Shown in pieces: positions 1 through 7,761 of a stretch of DNA of 13,708 nt (the stretch's first letter is position 1; the number at the start of each line of letters is the position of its first letter). The translations under genes and the position numbers were made by a program. The notes under the pieces were generated by a model. The model did not search any database. It was given only the letters and a program-made list of their open reading frames with translations, and was not told the DNA's origin. This stretch comes from an uncultured Bacillota bacterium (GTDB lineage Bacteria; Bacillota; Clostridia; Christensenellales; QAND01), in contig CAJLPK010000046.1 in assembly GCA_905208455.1 (NCBI GenBank), positions 1 through 13,708 on the forward strand, in the 5' to 3' direction.

Positions 1-1193
1 CCATGGTCTTCATGGCCCATGATAGTAACTACCGGCGGACGCTTTACAAGATCCTTCTCATCATCCACAATATCATTTTCCGAAATCAGTTGTTCCTCTG
101 CGGACTGCTCTATTTTCTGCTCCAGCTCCACCCCAAATTCGCTGGCTACCAAAAATGCCGTATCGAAATCAATTTCATGGTTGATGGTTGCGATGATATT
201 GAGCATCATTAACTTTTTGATGATTTCGGTAGCAGGCTTGCCAATTCTTTCCGCCAGCGTTTTTACAGATACGGTATCCCCTGTAATCACAGCCTTATCG
301 ATCTTGATTGGCTCCGGCTTTGGCGCTTGGTGCTGGCGCTTACGCGGACGATGCCCGCGGATGACCTCATCCAGTCCTCCCTGCTTTGCATAGCGTTCTT
401 TCTCCAACTGCTTTTTGCTCTTTTGGCGCTTGTCACTGTCAAATACACGTGTATAGCTATTTTTTTTGGGATCGTAATTGCTCACGCGCCCTTTTTCCAT
501 CGGCGGAGCAACAGGTGCAGACGGACGCTGCCTGCCTGCCGCTCCCGTTCGGTTATAATCCTGTCTTGGCCTATCTCCCGCTGCACGCTGCGGCCGGTTG
601 CCTCCCTGCTGGGGACGCCCCATTCTATTCTCCTGGCGCGGCCTGCTTTGCTGACTATGCGCTGCTTGTGGATTTTCACGCATACGCTGTGCATTCCGGG
701 CCGCAGCATCATCGCGCAAAACACCGCCCTGCCGGCGGGCCAGCCGCTCTGCCGGACGCTCAAACCTAGGTTTCGGCGGCTCAGGCTTTTCTTCCTTTTG
801 GGCCGTCTCTTGCGCCTTTTTTTCATCAGAAGCAACCATCTCTTGCTGTTTCGGCCTTGCGACCTCCTGTGCTGTTTCGGCCTTAGGCTCGGTTTCTTTT
901 CTGTCCATCGATTCTGTGACAGGCGGCTCTACCTTAGCAGATACATTCTCTGCGGGGGTGGGCACTGATGCAGTTTTTTGCGGCTCAGCAACAGGCTCTT
1001 CCGCCTTGGCTGTTCCTTGAACTTGCTGCTCTCTCGCCTTGCGCACCAATTCCGCCTCCAGCTTTCGCAGAGAATCCGTCTGCGCACGCAAATAATCCTG
1101 CACGTCCTTCATCGCGCGCAGTTGATCGTTGGCGTTCTTTGCAACCGCCTTGGCCACATCGTTGATTTTGATTTTCCCTGTTGTTTCGGTCAT
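1..1193 (-). CDS. infB: Translation initiation factor IF-2, N-terminal part (runs off the left edge)
   Basis: IF-2 is the GTPase that places initiator fMet-tRNA on the 30S subunit and promotes 50S joining. The frame is open from an ATG at 1191-1193 to base 1, giving 397 whole codons. Upstream is a G-rich SD (six G, about 6 nt before the ATG), 22 nt after ylxQ. Residues about 1-65 are a charged helical region. Residues about 70-265 are a low-complexity linker rich in Glu, Pro, Arg and Gln, as is usual for IF-2 N-termini. Residues about 298-365 look like the IF2N domain (TVSVKTLAERIGKPATEIIK; later TINHEIDFDTA). The GTPase domain opens with KRPPVVTIMGHEDHG, where the window stops. The usual motif is GHVDHGKT, so this copy has Glu395 in place of Val. 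The rest of the G domain and domains II-IV lie outside. Last gene seen of the rimP operon. Confidence 0.96.
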   Translation of the reverse strand, partial: MTETTGKIKINDVAKAVAKNANDQLRAMKDVQDYLRAQTDSLRKLEAELVRKAREQQVQGTAKAEEPVAEPQKTASVPTPAENVSAKVEPPVTESMDRKETEPKAETAQEVARPKQQEMVASDEKKAQETAQKEEKPEPPKPRFERPAERLARRQGGVLRDDAAARNAQRMRENPQAAHSQQSRPRQENRMGRPQQGGNRPQRAAGDRPRQDYNRTGAAGRQRPSAPVAPPMEKGRVSNYDPKKNSYTRVFDSDKRQKSKKQLEKERYAKQGGLDEVIRGHRPRKRQHQAPKPEPIKIDKAVITGDTVSVKTLAERIGKPATEIIKKLMMLNIIATINHEIDFDTAFLVASEFGVELEQKIEQSAEEQLISENDIVDDEKDLVKRPPVVTIMGHEDH

Positions 1194-1215
1194 CCTTGTC
1201 CCCCCGTAAAACGGT

Positions 1216-1503
1216 TTATACTTTCATAATCTGCTCAGCAAAGCTACTTTGCAGGATTGCCAAGCATAGGCGCCCAGGCTTACCAGCCGCAGCGCCAGGG
1301 TCTGTTATCTCCATATACGGTATTTTATAATGCCCGCATAAATTTTGATAGTTTTTTTTGGTGTTTTCTGCACAATCTTTATCTAAAAGCACCAATTTAG
1401 CCTTTTTTCCGCGAATTGCAGATTCTACGGCTGTCGCGCCTGCTGCACATTGGCGCGCCCTTGCCGCAAAACCAATCATGGTTCTGGCTTTCTGGTCATC
1501 CAT
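1216..1503 (-). CDS. ylxQ: L7Ae/L30e-family small RNA-binding protein (YlxQ-like)
   Basis: A 95-residue protein of the ribosomal L7Ae/L30e/S12e/Gadd45 fold, which generally binds kink-turn RNA. The start MIGFAARARQCAAGATAV and the segment KAKLVLLDKDCAENTKKNY match the family pattern of a glycine-Arg-Ala loop followed by a KLVLLA-D-S-NTKKK strand and helix. The C-terminal part (GKPGRLCLAILQSSFAEQI) matches the usual GKxxRxxLAI-DxxFA segment. The start ATG overlaps the ylxR stop by 8 nt (ATGGATGA), so translation is probably coupled. The position between ylxR and infB is the standard one for YlxQ. Its precise cellular role is not settled; family membership is by eye. Confidence 0.92.
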   Translation of the reverse strand: MDDQKARTMIGFAARARQCAAGATAVESAIRGKKAKLVLLDKDCAENTKKNYQNLCGHYKIPYMEITDPGAAAGKPGRLCLAILQSSFAEQIMKV

Positions 1504-1750
1504 CTTTTTGTATCTCTTCTTCCAATGCCTTTGCCACCTCGGGCGCCAATTTGATCGACCTGCTTTTCATCGCAAGCTGCAAGCATTCCATGTCCTTGCA
1601 AACATAGGCCCCGCGTCCCTGCGCTTTCCCCGTAGGATCGGTGCTTTGAACGCCCTCCTTGGGCTGCACAATGCGCAGCAAATCTTTTTTTGGTTTCATC
1701 TGTTTACAGCCTATGCACATCCTCATGGGTACTTTTCGTTTTTTCATCAT
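1496..1750 (-). CDS. ylxR: YlxR family (DUF448) nucleic-acid-binding protein
   Basis: An 84-residue basic protein. Family hallmarks visible are a Cys-x-x-Cys near the N-terminus (C12, C15 in PMRMCIGCKQMKPKKDLLRI), a central DPTGKAQGRGAYVC segment with C51, and C56. YlxR proteins bind RNA or DNA, and from literature memory the Bacillus subtilis member was linked to RNase P modulation. The gene begins 3 nt after the nusA stop. Its SD (GAGGAA) is made of the last two nusA codons, so it is likely translated by ribosomes finishing nusA. Two adjacent in-frame ATGs exist (1748-1750 and 1745-1747); the first is annotated. The 3' end overlaps ylxQ by 8 nt. Confidence 0.94.
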   Translation of the reverse strand: MMKKRKVPMRMCIGCKQMKPKKDLLRIVQPKEGVQSTDPTGKAQGRGAYVCKDMECLQLAMKSRSIKLAPEVAKALEEEIQKDG

Positions 1751-1753
1751 GAA

Positions 1754-2857
1754 TTATTCCTCAGCGTGTTCTTGCTCCCATCTTTCCTGCTCTAAAAGCT
1801 CATCATACATTTCCTGTGCCTGGGATTGGCTCTTGATGTCTGTTTTCCAGCCTGTCAAACGGGCCGCCAGCTTTGCGTTGATTCCTCTCATCCCAATGGC
1901 CAAAGAAAGCTGGTTATCCGGCACAATGACCTTTGCCGCATGCTCATCTTCATTGATTTGCACCATAATGACCTTTGCTGCGCTCAAAGAGGCCGCAATA
2001 AACTCGATCGGGTCAGAGCTCCAAGGAATAATATCGATCTTTTCCCCACGCAGCTCATCCACAATTTGCTCCACACGGCTTCCTTTGGGGCCTACGCAGG
2101 AGCCTACGGCGTCTACCTGGTCATCCACAGAATATACCGCTACTTTGCTGCGCACGCCTGGCTCGCGCGAAATCGCTTTGATCTGCACTGTGCCATCCAT
2201 GACCTCCGGGATCTCCAATTCAAACAAACGCTTTACAATTTCACGGTTTTTCCTCGAAACGATGACCGGCGTATCCTTGCCGCGCACCTCTCTGTCTACC
2301 TTCAGAATATAGACCTTCAAGCGGTCGCCCGGCTGGTAGGTTTCTCCCTCTACCTGTTCGCTCATGGGCAGCAGCGCAACATTTTTCCCCAGCTCTACAT
2401 AAACGTTGCCATTTTCTACCCGTTGGATAACGCCCGTCATGATCTCGTGCAGCTTTCCATTGAATTCATCAAAGACGATGTCTCTCTCTGCTTCTTTCAA
2501 ACGCTGCAAAAGCACCTGCTTTGCAGTCTGGGCGGCCACGCGGCCAAAGGAAGCCGGTGTTTTATCTTCCTCTACAATGTCTCCGATGCCAAAGTCGCCC
2601 AATTTGCGAGCCTCTTCCAAGGAAAGGTACATATTCGGATCCATTTCATCGGTGACCTCTTCCACGACTTCACGCTGAGAAAATACCTTGAAATCTCCGG
2701 TCTCCCGATCCACCTCTGCGCGAACATTCCCCTCCGTGCCATAGTGATTCCGATAGGCTTTCTTCAGCGCCTCATGAATCGCCTCATACAAAATTTCTTC
2801 ATCAATACCGCGCTCTTTTTCAATGGCGCTAATGGCTTCTACCAGGCCGTTGTTCAT
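1754..2857 (-). CDS. nusA: Transcription termination/antitermination factor NusA
   Basis: NusA binds RNA polymerase and nascent RNA and modulates pausing, intrinsic termination and antitermination. Its 367 residues match the short Firmicutes form and lack the C-terminal acidic repeats of E. coli. The N-terminal polymerase-binding domain spans about 1-125. The S1 domain is about 135-200 (GVIQRVENGNVYVELG, then LKVYILKVDRE). KH1 is about 232-280, with GPKG at 256-259 and the IDIIPW segment. KH2 is about 300-345, with VPDNQLSLAIG and AARLTGW. The KH2 loop reads G-M-R-G-I-N (322-327), where G-x-x-G-Q-N is common. The C-terminus is an acidic Gln/Glu-rich tail. A GGGAGG SD lies about 12 nt upstream of the ATG, slightly far. 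The gene follows rimP by 31 nt. In other bacteria NusA can regulate its own operon, relevant to the leader hairpin at 3376-3395. Confidence 0.97.
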   Translation of the reverse strand: MNNGLVEAISAIEKERGIDEEILYEAIHEALKKAYRNHYGTEGNVRAEVDRETGDFKVFSQREVVEEVTDEMDPNMYLSLEEARKLGDFGIGDIVEEDKTPASFGRVAAQTAKQVLLQRLKEAERDIVFDEFNGKLHEIMTGVIQRVENGNVYVELGKNVALLPMSEQVEGETYQPGDRLKVYILKVDREVRGKDTPVIVSRKNREIVKRLFELEIPEVMDGTVQIKAISREPGVRSKVAVYSVDDQVDAVGSCVGPKGSRVEQIVDELRGEKIDIIPWSSDPIEFIAASLSAAKVIMVQINEDEHAAKVIVPDNQLSLAIGMRGINAKLAARLTGWKTDIKSQSQAQEMYDELLEQERWEQEHAEE

Positions 2858-2888
2858 AATTCTCTTATGCCTCCCGCTGTGCGTGCTC

Positions 2889-3350
2889 TTAAAACTCTAT
2901 CGTAGGACGAACGATGGATACATCCTTAAGGAAAAACGCCATCTCCCTGCCGTCCACATCCAAAATGATCTTATCTTCGTTTTCATGGTAGGCTTTCAAA
3001 ACGCCCACATACTTTTTCTTTCCCCCCAGGGCTTTATAAAGTCCTATCTCTACCTCTTTGCCAATGCCATAACGGAAGTCGGACGGACGCTTAAACGGCC
3101 GGTCGATGCCCGGTGAGGAAACACATAAAAAATAGGCATCAGATATTGGATCCAAATCATCAATGATGGGATCGATCGCTTTTGACACCGATTCACAGTC
3201 ATCCAGCCCAATGCCATCCGGGCCGTCAATGTACACAAATAATACTTTACTATCGTCTTCCCGTCCAATCTCCACATCCACGATACGGTACCCCAGCGAT
3301 GCTACCGTACTCTCAATCGCATTCTCTATTCTTTCTGTTACTTTGGACAA
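2889..3350 (-). CDS. rimP: Ribosome maturation factor RimP
   Basis: RimP assists late assembly of the 30S subunit. The 153 residues have the expected two-domain form: an N-terminal alpha/beta domain (LGYRIVDVEIGRED, then LFVYIDGPDGIGLDDCESVS) and a C-terminal SH3-like barrel. The family signature is FLCVSSPGIDRPFKRPSDF, close to the usual Y-LEVSSPGLDRPL. The start is TTG at 3348-3350; no ATG or GTG lies in frame between the preceding region and the conserved start of the protein. An AAGGCAGG purine-rich stretch about 8-14 nt upstream can serve as SD. It is the first gene of its operon, preceded by a promoter and a terminator-like hairpin in a leader of roughly 65 nt. Confidence 0.95.
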   Translation of the reverse strand: MSKVTERIENAIESTVASLGYRIVDVEIGREDDSKVLFVYIDGPDGIGLDDCESVSKAIDPIIDDLDPISDAYFLCVSSPGIDRPFKRPSDFRYGIGKEVEIGLYKALGGKKKYVGVLKAYHENEDKIILDVDGREMAFFLKDVSIVRPTIEF

Positions 3351-3372
3351 CCGACAACCTGCCTTTCAAGAC

Positions 3373-3397
3373 AAAAGAGCGGGTTAACCCACTCTTC
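3373..3397 (-). terminator. Terminator-like hairpin in the rimP leader (candidate attenuator)
   Basis: Read on the minus strand, an 8-bp stem AGAGTGGG / CCCGCTCT (one G-U pair) encloses a TTAA loop. Arms are at 3388-3395 and 3376-3383, and two further weak pairs are possible at the base. It is followed by an interrupted U-run (UUUGUCUU). It lies downstream of the rimP promoter and upstream of the rimP start, so it would act on rimP-promoter transcripts as well as on polC read-through. The stem and interrupted U-run are weaker than the terminator at 13638-13674. Function is inferred from structure only. Confidence 0.6.
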
Positions 3398-3422
3398 CCT
3401 CCATAAAGTATCTTTCTGATGC

Positions 3423-3451
3423 ATTCTAGCACACATTCTTTAGCAATGCAA
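3423..3451 (-). promoter_or_regulatory. Predicted sigma-A-type promoter of rimP-nusA-infB
   Basis: On the minus strand, -35 TTGCAT (3446-3451) and -10 TAGAAT (3423-3428) are separated by exactly 17 nt. A TG one base before the -10 gives an extended -10 (TGCTAGAAT), which can compensate for the poor -35. The predicted transcript would start near 3416, about 65 nt before the rimP start codon. The site lies in the 124-nt gap after polC. The same hexamers and spacing recur before frr (13471-13499). Confidence 0.65.
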
Positions 3452-3474
3452 GCATCCTAGGGATAAGGGCTGTA

Positions 3475-6400
3475 TTAAAACAGCGATAACTGAGCCGTAT
3501 CCCACATATCCCCAAAAGCGCCTACCTCTTTCAGCCTTGCGATGTTGGTGTTGTTCAGCTTTGTGCGCTCGTTGACATCTTCAATCGTCGCAAACGGGCC
3601 GTCCTTTCGCGCTTCTACCACGCTGTTTGCCGCATTTTCTCCCAGGCCTGCGACCGCCATCAATGGCATGCGCAGCTTTCCGTCCTCAATTTTGTACATC
3701 GTTGCGTGAGAAATATGAATATCCGGCGGCAAAAACTCATATCCCCGCGCCAGCATCTCCATGGCAAGCTGCAAATGCACCCGCTGCTTTTCATCACGCG
3801 CCGTAGCATCCTTCTTATGCTTGAAATCCTCCAGTATCTTTTTGATATGATCGATCCCCTGCAACACGTCGTAAGCGTCCATTTCCTCTCCGCGTACAGA
3901 GAAATACGCAGCATAGAAAGCCATCGGCATATGCACTTTATAGTATGCAATTCTAAGCGCTGCAACAACATAGGCCGCCGCATGTGCTTTAGGAAACATA
4001 TATTTGATTTTTTTGCAGCTGTCTATATACCAGTCCGGCACATGTGCCTGCCGCATAGCATTCTCCATCACAGGCGTCAGCCCCTTGCCTTTACGGACCG
4101 ATTCCATCGTATCGAATGCGATTTTTGCCTCCACGCCGCAATGCATCAAGTAAACCATGATATCATCACGCGTACAAACACATTCCCGCAGAGTGGCTGT
4201 GCCGCTGGCAATCAAATCAGCCGCGTTCCCAAGCCACACATCCGTACCGTGAGACAGTCCGCTGATACGCAGCAACTCAGCCACCGTGGTCGGCTTTGTA
4301 TCCTTCAGCATGTTCATGGCAAACTCCGTGCCAAATTCCGGGATGCCCAAAACGCCCAAGTCAAAGGGAAAATCCGGGTCCTTAATATCCAATGCATCGC
4401 AGTTGAGGAATAAGGACAGCGTGCCGGGATCATCCAGCGGCACATCTACCGGGTCAACACCGGTGAACTCATACAGCCGGCGGATCACCGTCGGATTATC
4501 ATGTCCCAATACGTCCAGCTTTACCAAACGATCGTGCAGCGAGTTAAAATCGAAATGGGTGGTAATCGTTTCGCTGTCCACCTTATCGGCCGGCCTTTGC
4601 AGAGGCGTATAATCCAAAATATCGCGATCCTCCGGCACAACGATCAGCCCTGCCGGGTGCTGCCCTGTTGTTCGCTTTACATTGGTAATGCCCTTCACCA
4701 GAATATCCACTTGGCCAGGCTGGATATGCCCCCCCTTTTCCTCCATGTATTTGCGCACGTATCCGTATGCACTTTTGTCCGCAATGCCAATCACAGTGCC
4801 TGCCCGGAAAACATTTTCCTTTCCAAACATTTCAATGACCTTTGCAAAGGCCCTCGGCTGATATTCCCCGGAAAAATTCAAGTCTATATCAGGCACCTTA
4901 TCGCCATCAAACCCCAAAAAAACCTCAAACGGAATCTCATACCCGTCCTTAATCATCTTGGCCCCGCACTTGGGACAGTTTCGGTCCGGCAGGTCCGGGC
5001 CGCAGGCCGCACCAAGCTCTTTTGTATCAAAATCGGAAAACTTGCACTCCGGGCATACATAGTGCGGAGCCAATGGGTTCACTTCAGAAATACCCATCGC
5101 CTTTGCTACAAACGAACTGCCTACACTGCCGCGGGAGCCGACGGTATACCCATCGTCATTGCTCTGTTTTACCAGCCGGTAAGCAGACAGATACAGCGTA
5201 GAAAAATCATGCTTTGTGATACTCCCGAGTTCTTTTTCCAGCCTGGCCTCTACAATCTCCGGCAAAGGCGTACCGTAGATATCCTCTGCCCCCTTGCGCG
5301 CAATAGAACAGATCAGCTCATCCCCATTTTCCTCTCTGGGCGCCGCTGTATCCTGCGGGTAAGGGCCAAAGCCGGTCTCAATGGTATCCACGATACGGTT
5401 AGGGGCATTGACGACCACTTCCATCGCTTCTTCTTCCCCCAGATATGCAAACTCGTCTAACATTTCCTGGGTGGTATGCAAATACAGCGGCGGCTGCACA
5501 TCGGCATCTGTAAATCCTTGTCCGCTCATCAGGATACGACGCACATATTCGTCCTGCGGCTTGATGAAGTGCACATCGCCCGTCGCTACTGTCGGAATCC
5601 CCTTTTCTTCTCCCAGCGCAATAATCTTTCGATTGATGGCCTTTAGGTCCTCTTCGCTGTGTACCCAAAACCCGTCTCTATCGTCTCTAAGCAAAAATGC
5701 GTTGTTTCCAATGGGCTGTATCTCCAGATAATCATAAAAATCCACGATATGCTTTTGCGTTTGATCATCCAGCTTCCCAAGAACAGCGCGGAATACCTCT
5801 CCTTGTTCACAGGCGCCGCCTACAATCAGCCCTTCCCGATATTTCATCACAAGGCTTTTGGGCATCACAGGATGCCGGTGAAAATGCCGTAAATGCGCCT
5901 CTGTTACCAATGTATAAAGGTTTTTCAAGCCCTTCTTGTTTTTCACCAACAAAATGAGATGGCTGGTCGGCAACGCCTTAGTGCTCGCCGATCCATTGAG
6001 CTCGGAAAATTTATTTGCTCCGGCTAACTCCTTCAGCTTCTCCCATAAACGCGCCGTACAGGCTGCGTCATCCATAGCGCGGTGATGCTGCAGCTGCTCT
6101 ATTTTGAAATGTCGGCACATAGCATCCAGCGTGTGCCGGCGCACGTCCGGCACCATCATACGGGCCAAAGGCAGCGTATCCACTACGGCATTGGAAAATT
6201 CCAGGCCGTAAACCTTCCCCCTGTTCCGTATAAACGATACGTCGAAGGTGGCATTGTGCGCTATGATGGGCCGATCGCCTGCAAACTCTGCAAATGCACG
6301 TAAGGTCTCTTCTTCCGAAGGCGCATCAACCAAGTCCTGATCCGTTATGCCGGTCAGCTTTACAATTTCAGGCGGCAGTTTTGATGTTGGCTTTGCAAAG

Positions 6401-7761
6401 CTCTCAAATGTTTCGAGCGCCTGTCCCTCTTTCCAAAGAACGGCCCCAACCTCAATGATTTCATTTTCCTGCTTATCTAGCCCCGTGGTCTCAATATCAA
6501 AGACGACCACTTCTCCGATCTTTCCGTCTTCTCCTGTATAGACCGCCATATCGTTGGCCATGTAGGCTTCGACACCATAAATGAGCTTCAAATCTTTGCC
6601 GGACTTTTTAAGCGCCATATTTGCATCAAAAGCAAAGGGGAATGCCTGAACGACGCCGTGATCTGTAATAGCCAATGCCGATAGACCCATACCTGCGGCA
6701 GTATTCACCAATTCCTTGGCGTCGGCCAATCCATCCAAACCGCTCATCTTTGTATGGGCATGCAACTCCGGCCGATGAAACGGCAGGTCTCCATCCCCCC
6801 TATCCTGAAATGGCATATAGGAAATCTGGTTAGCCCAAACAACTTCTTGCCGTGTATAGGTATCTAAGCGCACGATTCCGCGTACAAATACCCTCTTTTT
6901 CTTGGACAGCACATCAACCGCATGTGCTGCCGCTTTGTTATCCATGGAAGCCAAAATATTTACCGTTCCATAATAGTCGGTCAACAAAAAGGAGACTATG
7001 CTTTCATCTTTGGACCGTTTTTTTCTTGCTTCTACCGATAACGCAATCCCTTCCAAATTGACGCGGCCCAGTTCCAGTGTCACAGCAGATAAATCATCTG
7101 TCTTTTTCGGGGAAAAAGGTTCTCCAAGCAACGATTTGGTTTTTGCTGTTCCTTTAGTCTTAGAAGTTGTTTTGGCTCTTTTTGGCTTTTGCCGTTTTTC
7201 CTTTGCCTGTACACAGTCTGCCTCTGGCTCTTGCGAAGCAGGCTGTGTTTCGGCATGCTGTATCGGCGGCTTTTCCGGAAAGGAAACGAGCTGGGTACAA
7301 GGGATACCATCTAATAATTTCTCTTTTTCCACAAAAAATAAATGCGTTCCTTCTGTGGCCGCTTGCACGCAACGGAGCATATCTTCATATCCTGGCATCA
7401 TTTGTATGATATCTTTGATATTTCCCTCTTCAAAGGCACAGTATATGATCTGTTTCTCCGCATCATATTTCCAATGGCTTTGCTGCCAAAAAGCGCAACA
7501 AGAACGCATTTCCTTTTTTGAATACCCAATACAAAACTTTGCAAATTGCTCTTCATTGGAAAGCGGCGTACACAAAGAAACCAGCGTATTTTCCTGGCCT
7601 GTCTGCTGGATCAAATACGCCTGTATTTTCATGAAATCAGAATAGGATAAAGCCTCCTCGACACGCGCATAAATATGCAATTGTTCCCGTGTTCTGGAAA
7701 ACGCGATTTTCTCGATCCATACATTTCCGTATGGCGTTGCCACTTGCTTTGCCTGGCTCAT
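3475..7761 (-). CDS. polC: DNA polymerase III alpha subunit PolC (Gram-positive type, with 3'-5' exonuclease)
   Basis: The replicative polymerase of low-GC Gram-positives. Its 1428 residues are close to the B. subtilis length. Domains: N-terminal domain about 1-165; a Lys/Thr/Pro-rich basic linker about 165-215; OB fold about 225-310; PHP domain beginning at E332-L-H-A-H and interrupted by a DEDDh proofreading exonuclease (D422-x-E424 in DIETTGL; D507 in IAHNATFD; H560 and D565 in HHRAMDDA). The PHP remainder follows, then a probable zinc site (C903, C906, C929, C932). Polymerase catalytic Asp are D958 and D960 in PDIDLNFSG and D1083 in KLDVLG. KKIKYMFPKAHAAAY is the conserved PolC block. The last five residues, QLSLF, are a sliding-clamp-binding motif. 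The ATG overlaps the ispG stop (ATGA). No clear terminator lies between polC and the rimP promoter. One oddity is HDNPT where HDDPT is usual, just after D1083. Confidence 0.98.
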   Translation of the reverse strand: MSQAKQVATPYGNVWIEKIAFSRTREQLHIYARVEEALSYSDFMKIQAYLIQQTGQENTLVSLCTPLSNEEQFAKFCIGYSKKEMRSCCAFWQQSHWKYDAEKQIIYCAFEEGNIKDIIQMMPGYEDMLRCVQAATEGTHLFFVEKEKLLDGIPCTQLVSFPEKPPIQHAETQPASQEPEADCVQAKEKRQKPKRAKTTSKTKGTAKTKSLLGEPFSPKKTDDLSAVTLELGRVNLEGIALSVEARKKRSKDESIVSFLLTDYYGTVNILASMDNKAAAHAVDVLSKKKRVFVRGIVRLDTYTRQEVVWANQISYMPFQDRGDGDLPFHRPELHAHTKMSGLDGLADAKELVNTAAGMGLSALAITDHGVVQAFPFAFDANMALKKSGKDLKLIYGVEAYMANDMAVYTGEDGKIGEVVVFDIETTGLDKQENEIIEVGAVLWKEGQALETFESFAKPTSKLPPEIVKLTGITDQDLVDAPSEEETLRAFAEFAGDRPIIAHNATFDVSFIRNRGKVYGLEFSNAVVDTLPLARMMVPDVRRHTLDAMCRHFKIEQLQHHRAMDDAACTARLWEKLKELAGANKFSELNGSASTKALPTSHLILLVKNKKGLKNLYTLVTEAHLRHFHRHPVMPKSLVMKYREGLIVGGACEQGEVFRAVLGKLDDQTQKHIVDFYDYLEIQPIGNNAFLLRDDRDGFWVHSEEDLKAINRKIIALGEEKGIPTVATGDVHFIKPQDEYVRRILMSGQGFTDADVQPPLYLHTTQEMLDEFAYLGEEEAMEVVVNAPNRIVDTIETGFGPYPQDTAAPREENGDELICSIARKGAEDIYGTPLPEIVEARLEKELGSITKHDFSTLYLSAYRLVKQSNDDGYTVGSRGSVGSSFVAKAMGISEVNPLAPHYVCPECKFSDFDTKELGAACGPDLPDRNCPKCGAKMIKDGYEIPFEVFLGFDGDKVPDIDLNFSGEYQPRAFAKVIEMFGKENVFRAGTVIGIADKSAYGYVRKYMEEKGGHIQPGQVDILVKGITNVKRTTGQHPAGLIVVPEDRDILDYTPLQRPADKVDSETITTHFDFNSLHDRLVKLDVLGHDNPTVIRRLYEFTGVDPVDVPLDDPGTLSLFLNCDALDIKDPDFPFDLGVLGIPEFGTEFAMNMLKDTKPTTVAELLRISGLSHGTDVWLGNAADLIASGTATLRECVCTRDDIMVYLMHCGVEAKIAFDTMESVRKGKGLTPVMENAMRQAHVPDWYIDSCKKIKYMFPKAHAAAYVVAALRIAYYKVHMPMAFYAAYFSVRGEEMDAYDVLQGIDHIKKILEDFKHKKDATARDEKQRVHLQLAMEMLARGYEFLPPDIHISHATMYKIEDGKLRMPLMAVAGLGENAANSVVEARKDGPFATIEDVNERTKLNNTNIARLKEVGAFGDMWDTAQLSLF

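Noticed and set aside
1826..2905. A 359-codon open frame on the plus strand, opposite nusA
   Set aside because: It is antisense to a clear nusA, rich in His, Leu, Arg and Phe as expected of a mirror frame, and has no recognisable motif or SD.
3452..3474. Possible polC terminator directly after the stop codon
   Set aside because: Only a 4-bp stem can be drawn and no U-run follows.
4501..5460. A 319-codon open frame on the plus strand inside polC
   Set aside because: Lies opposite the PolC catalytic core, with composition typical of an antisense shadow.
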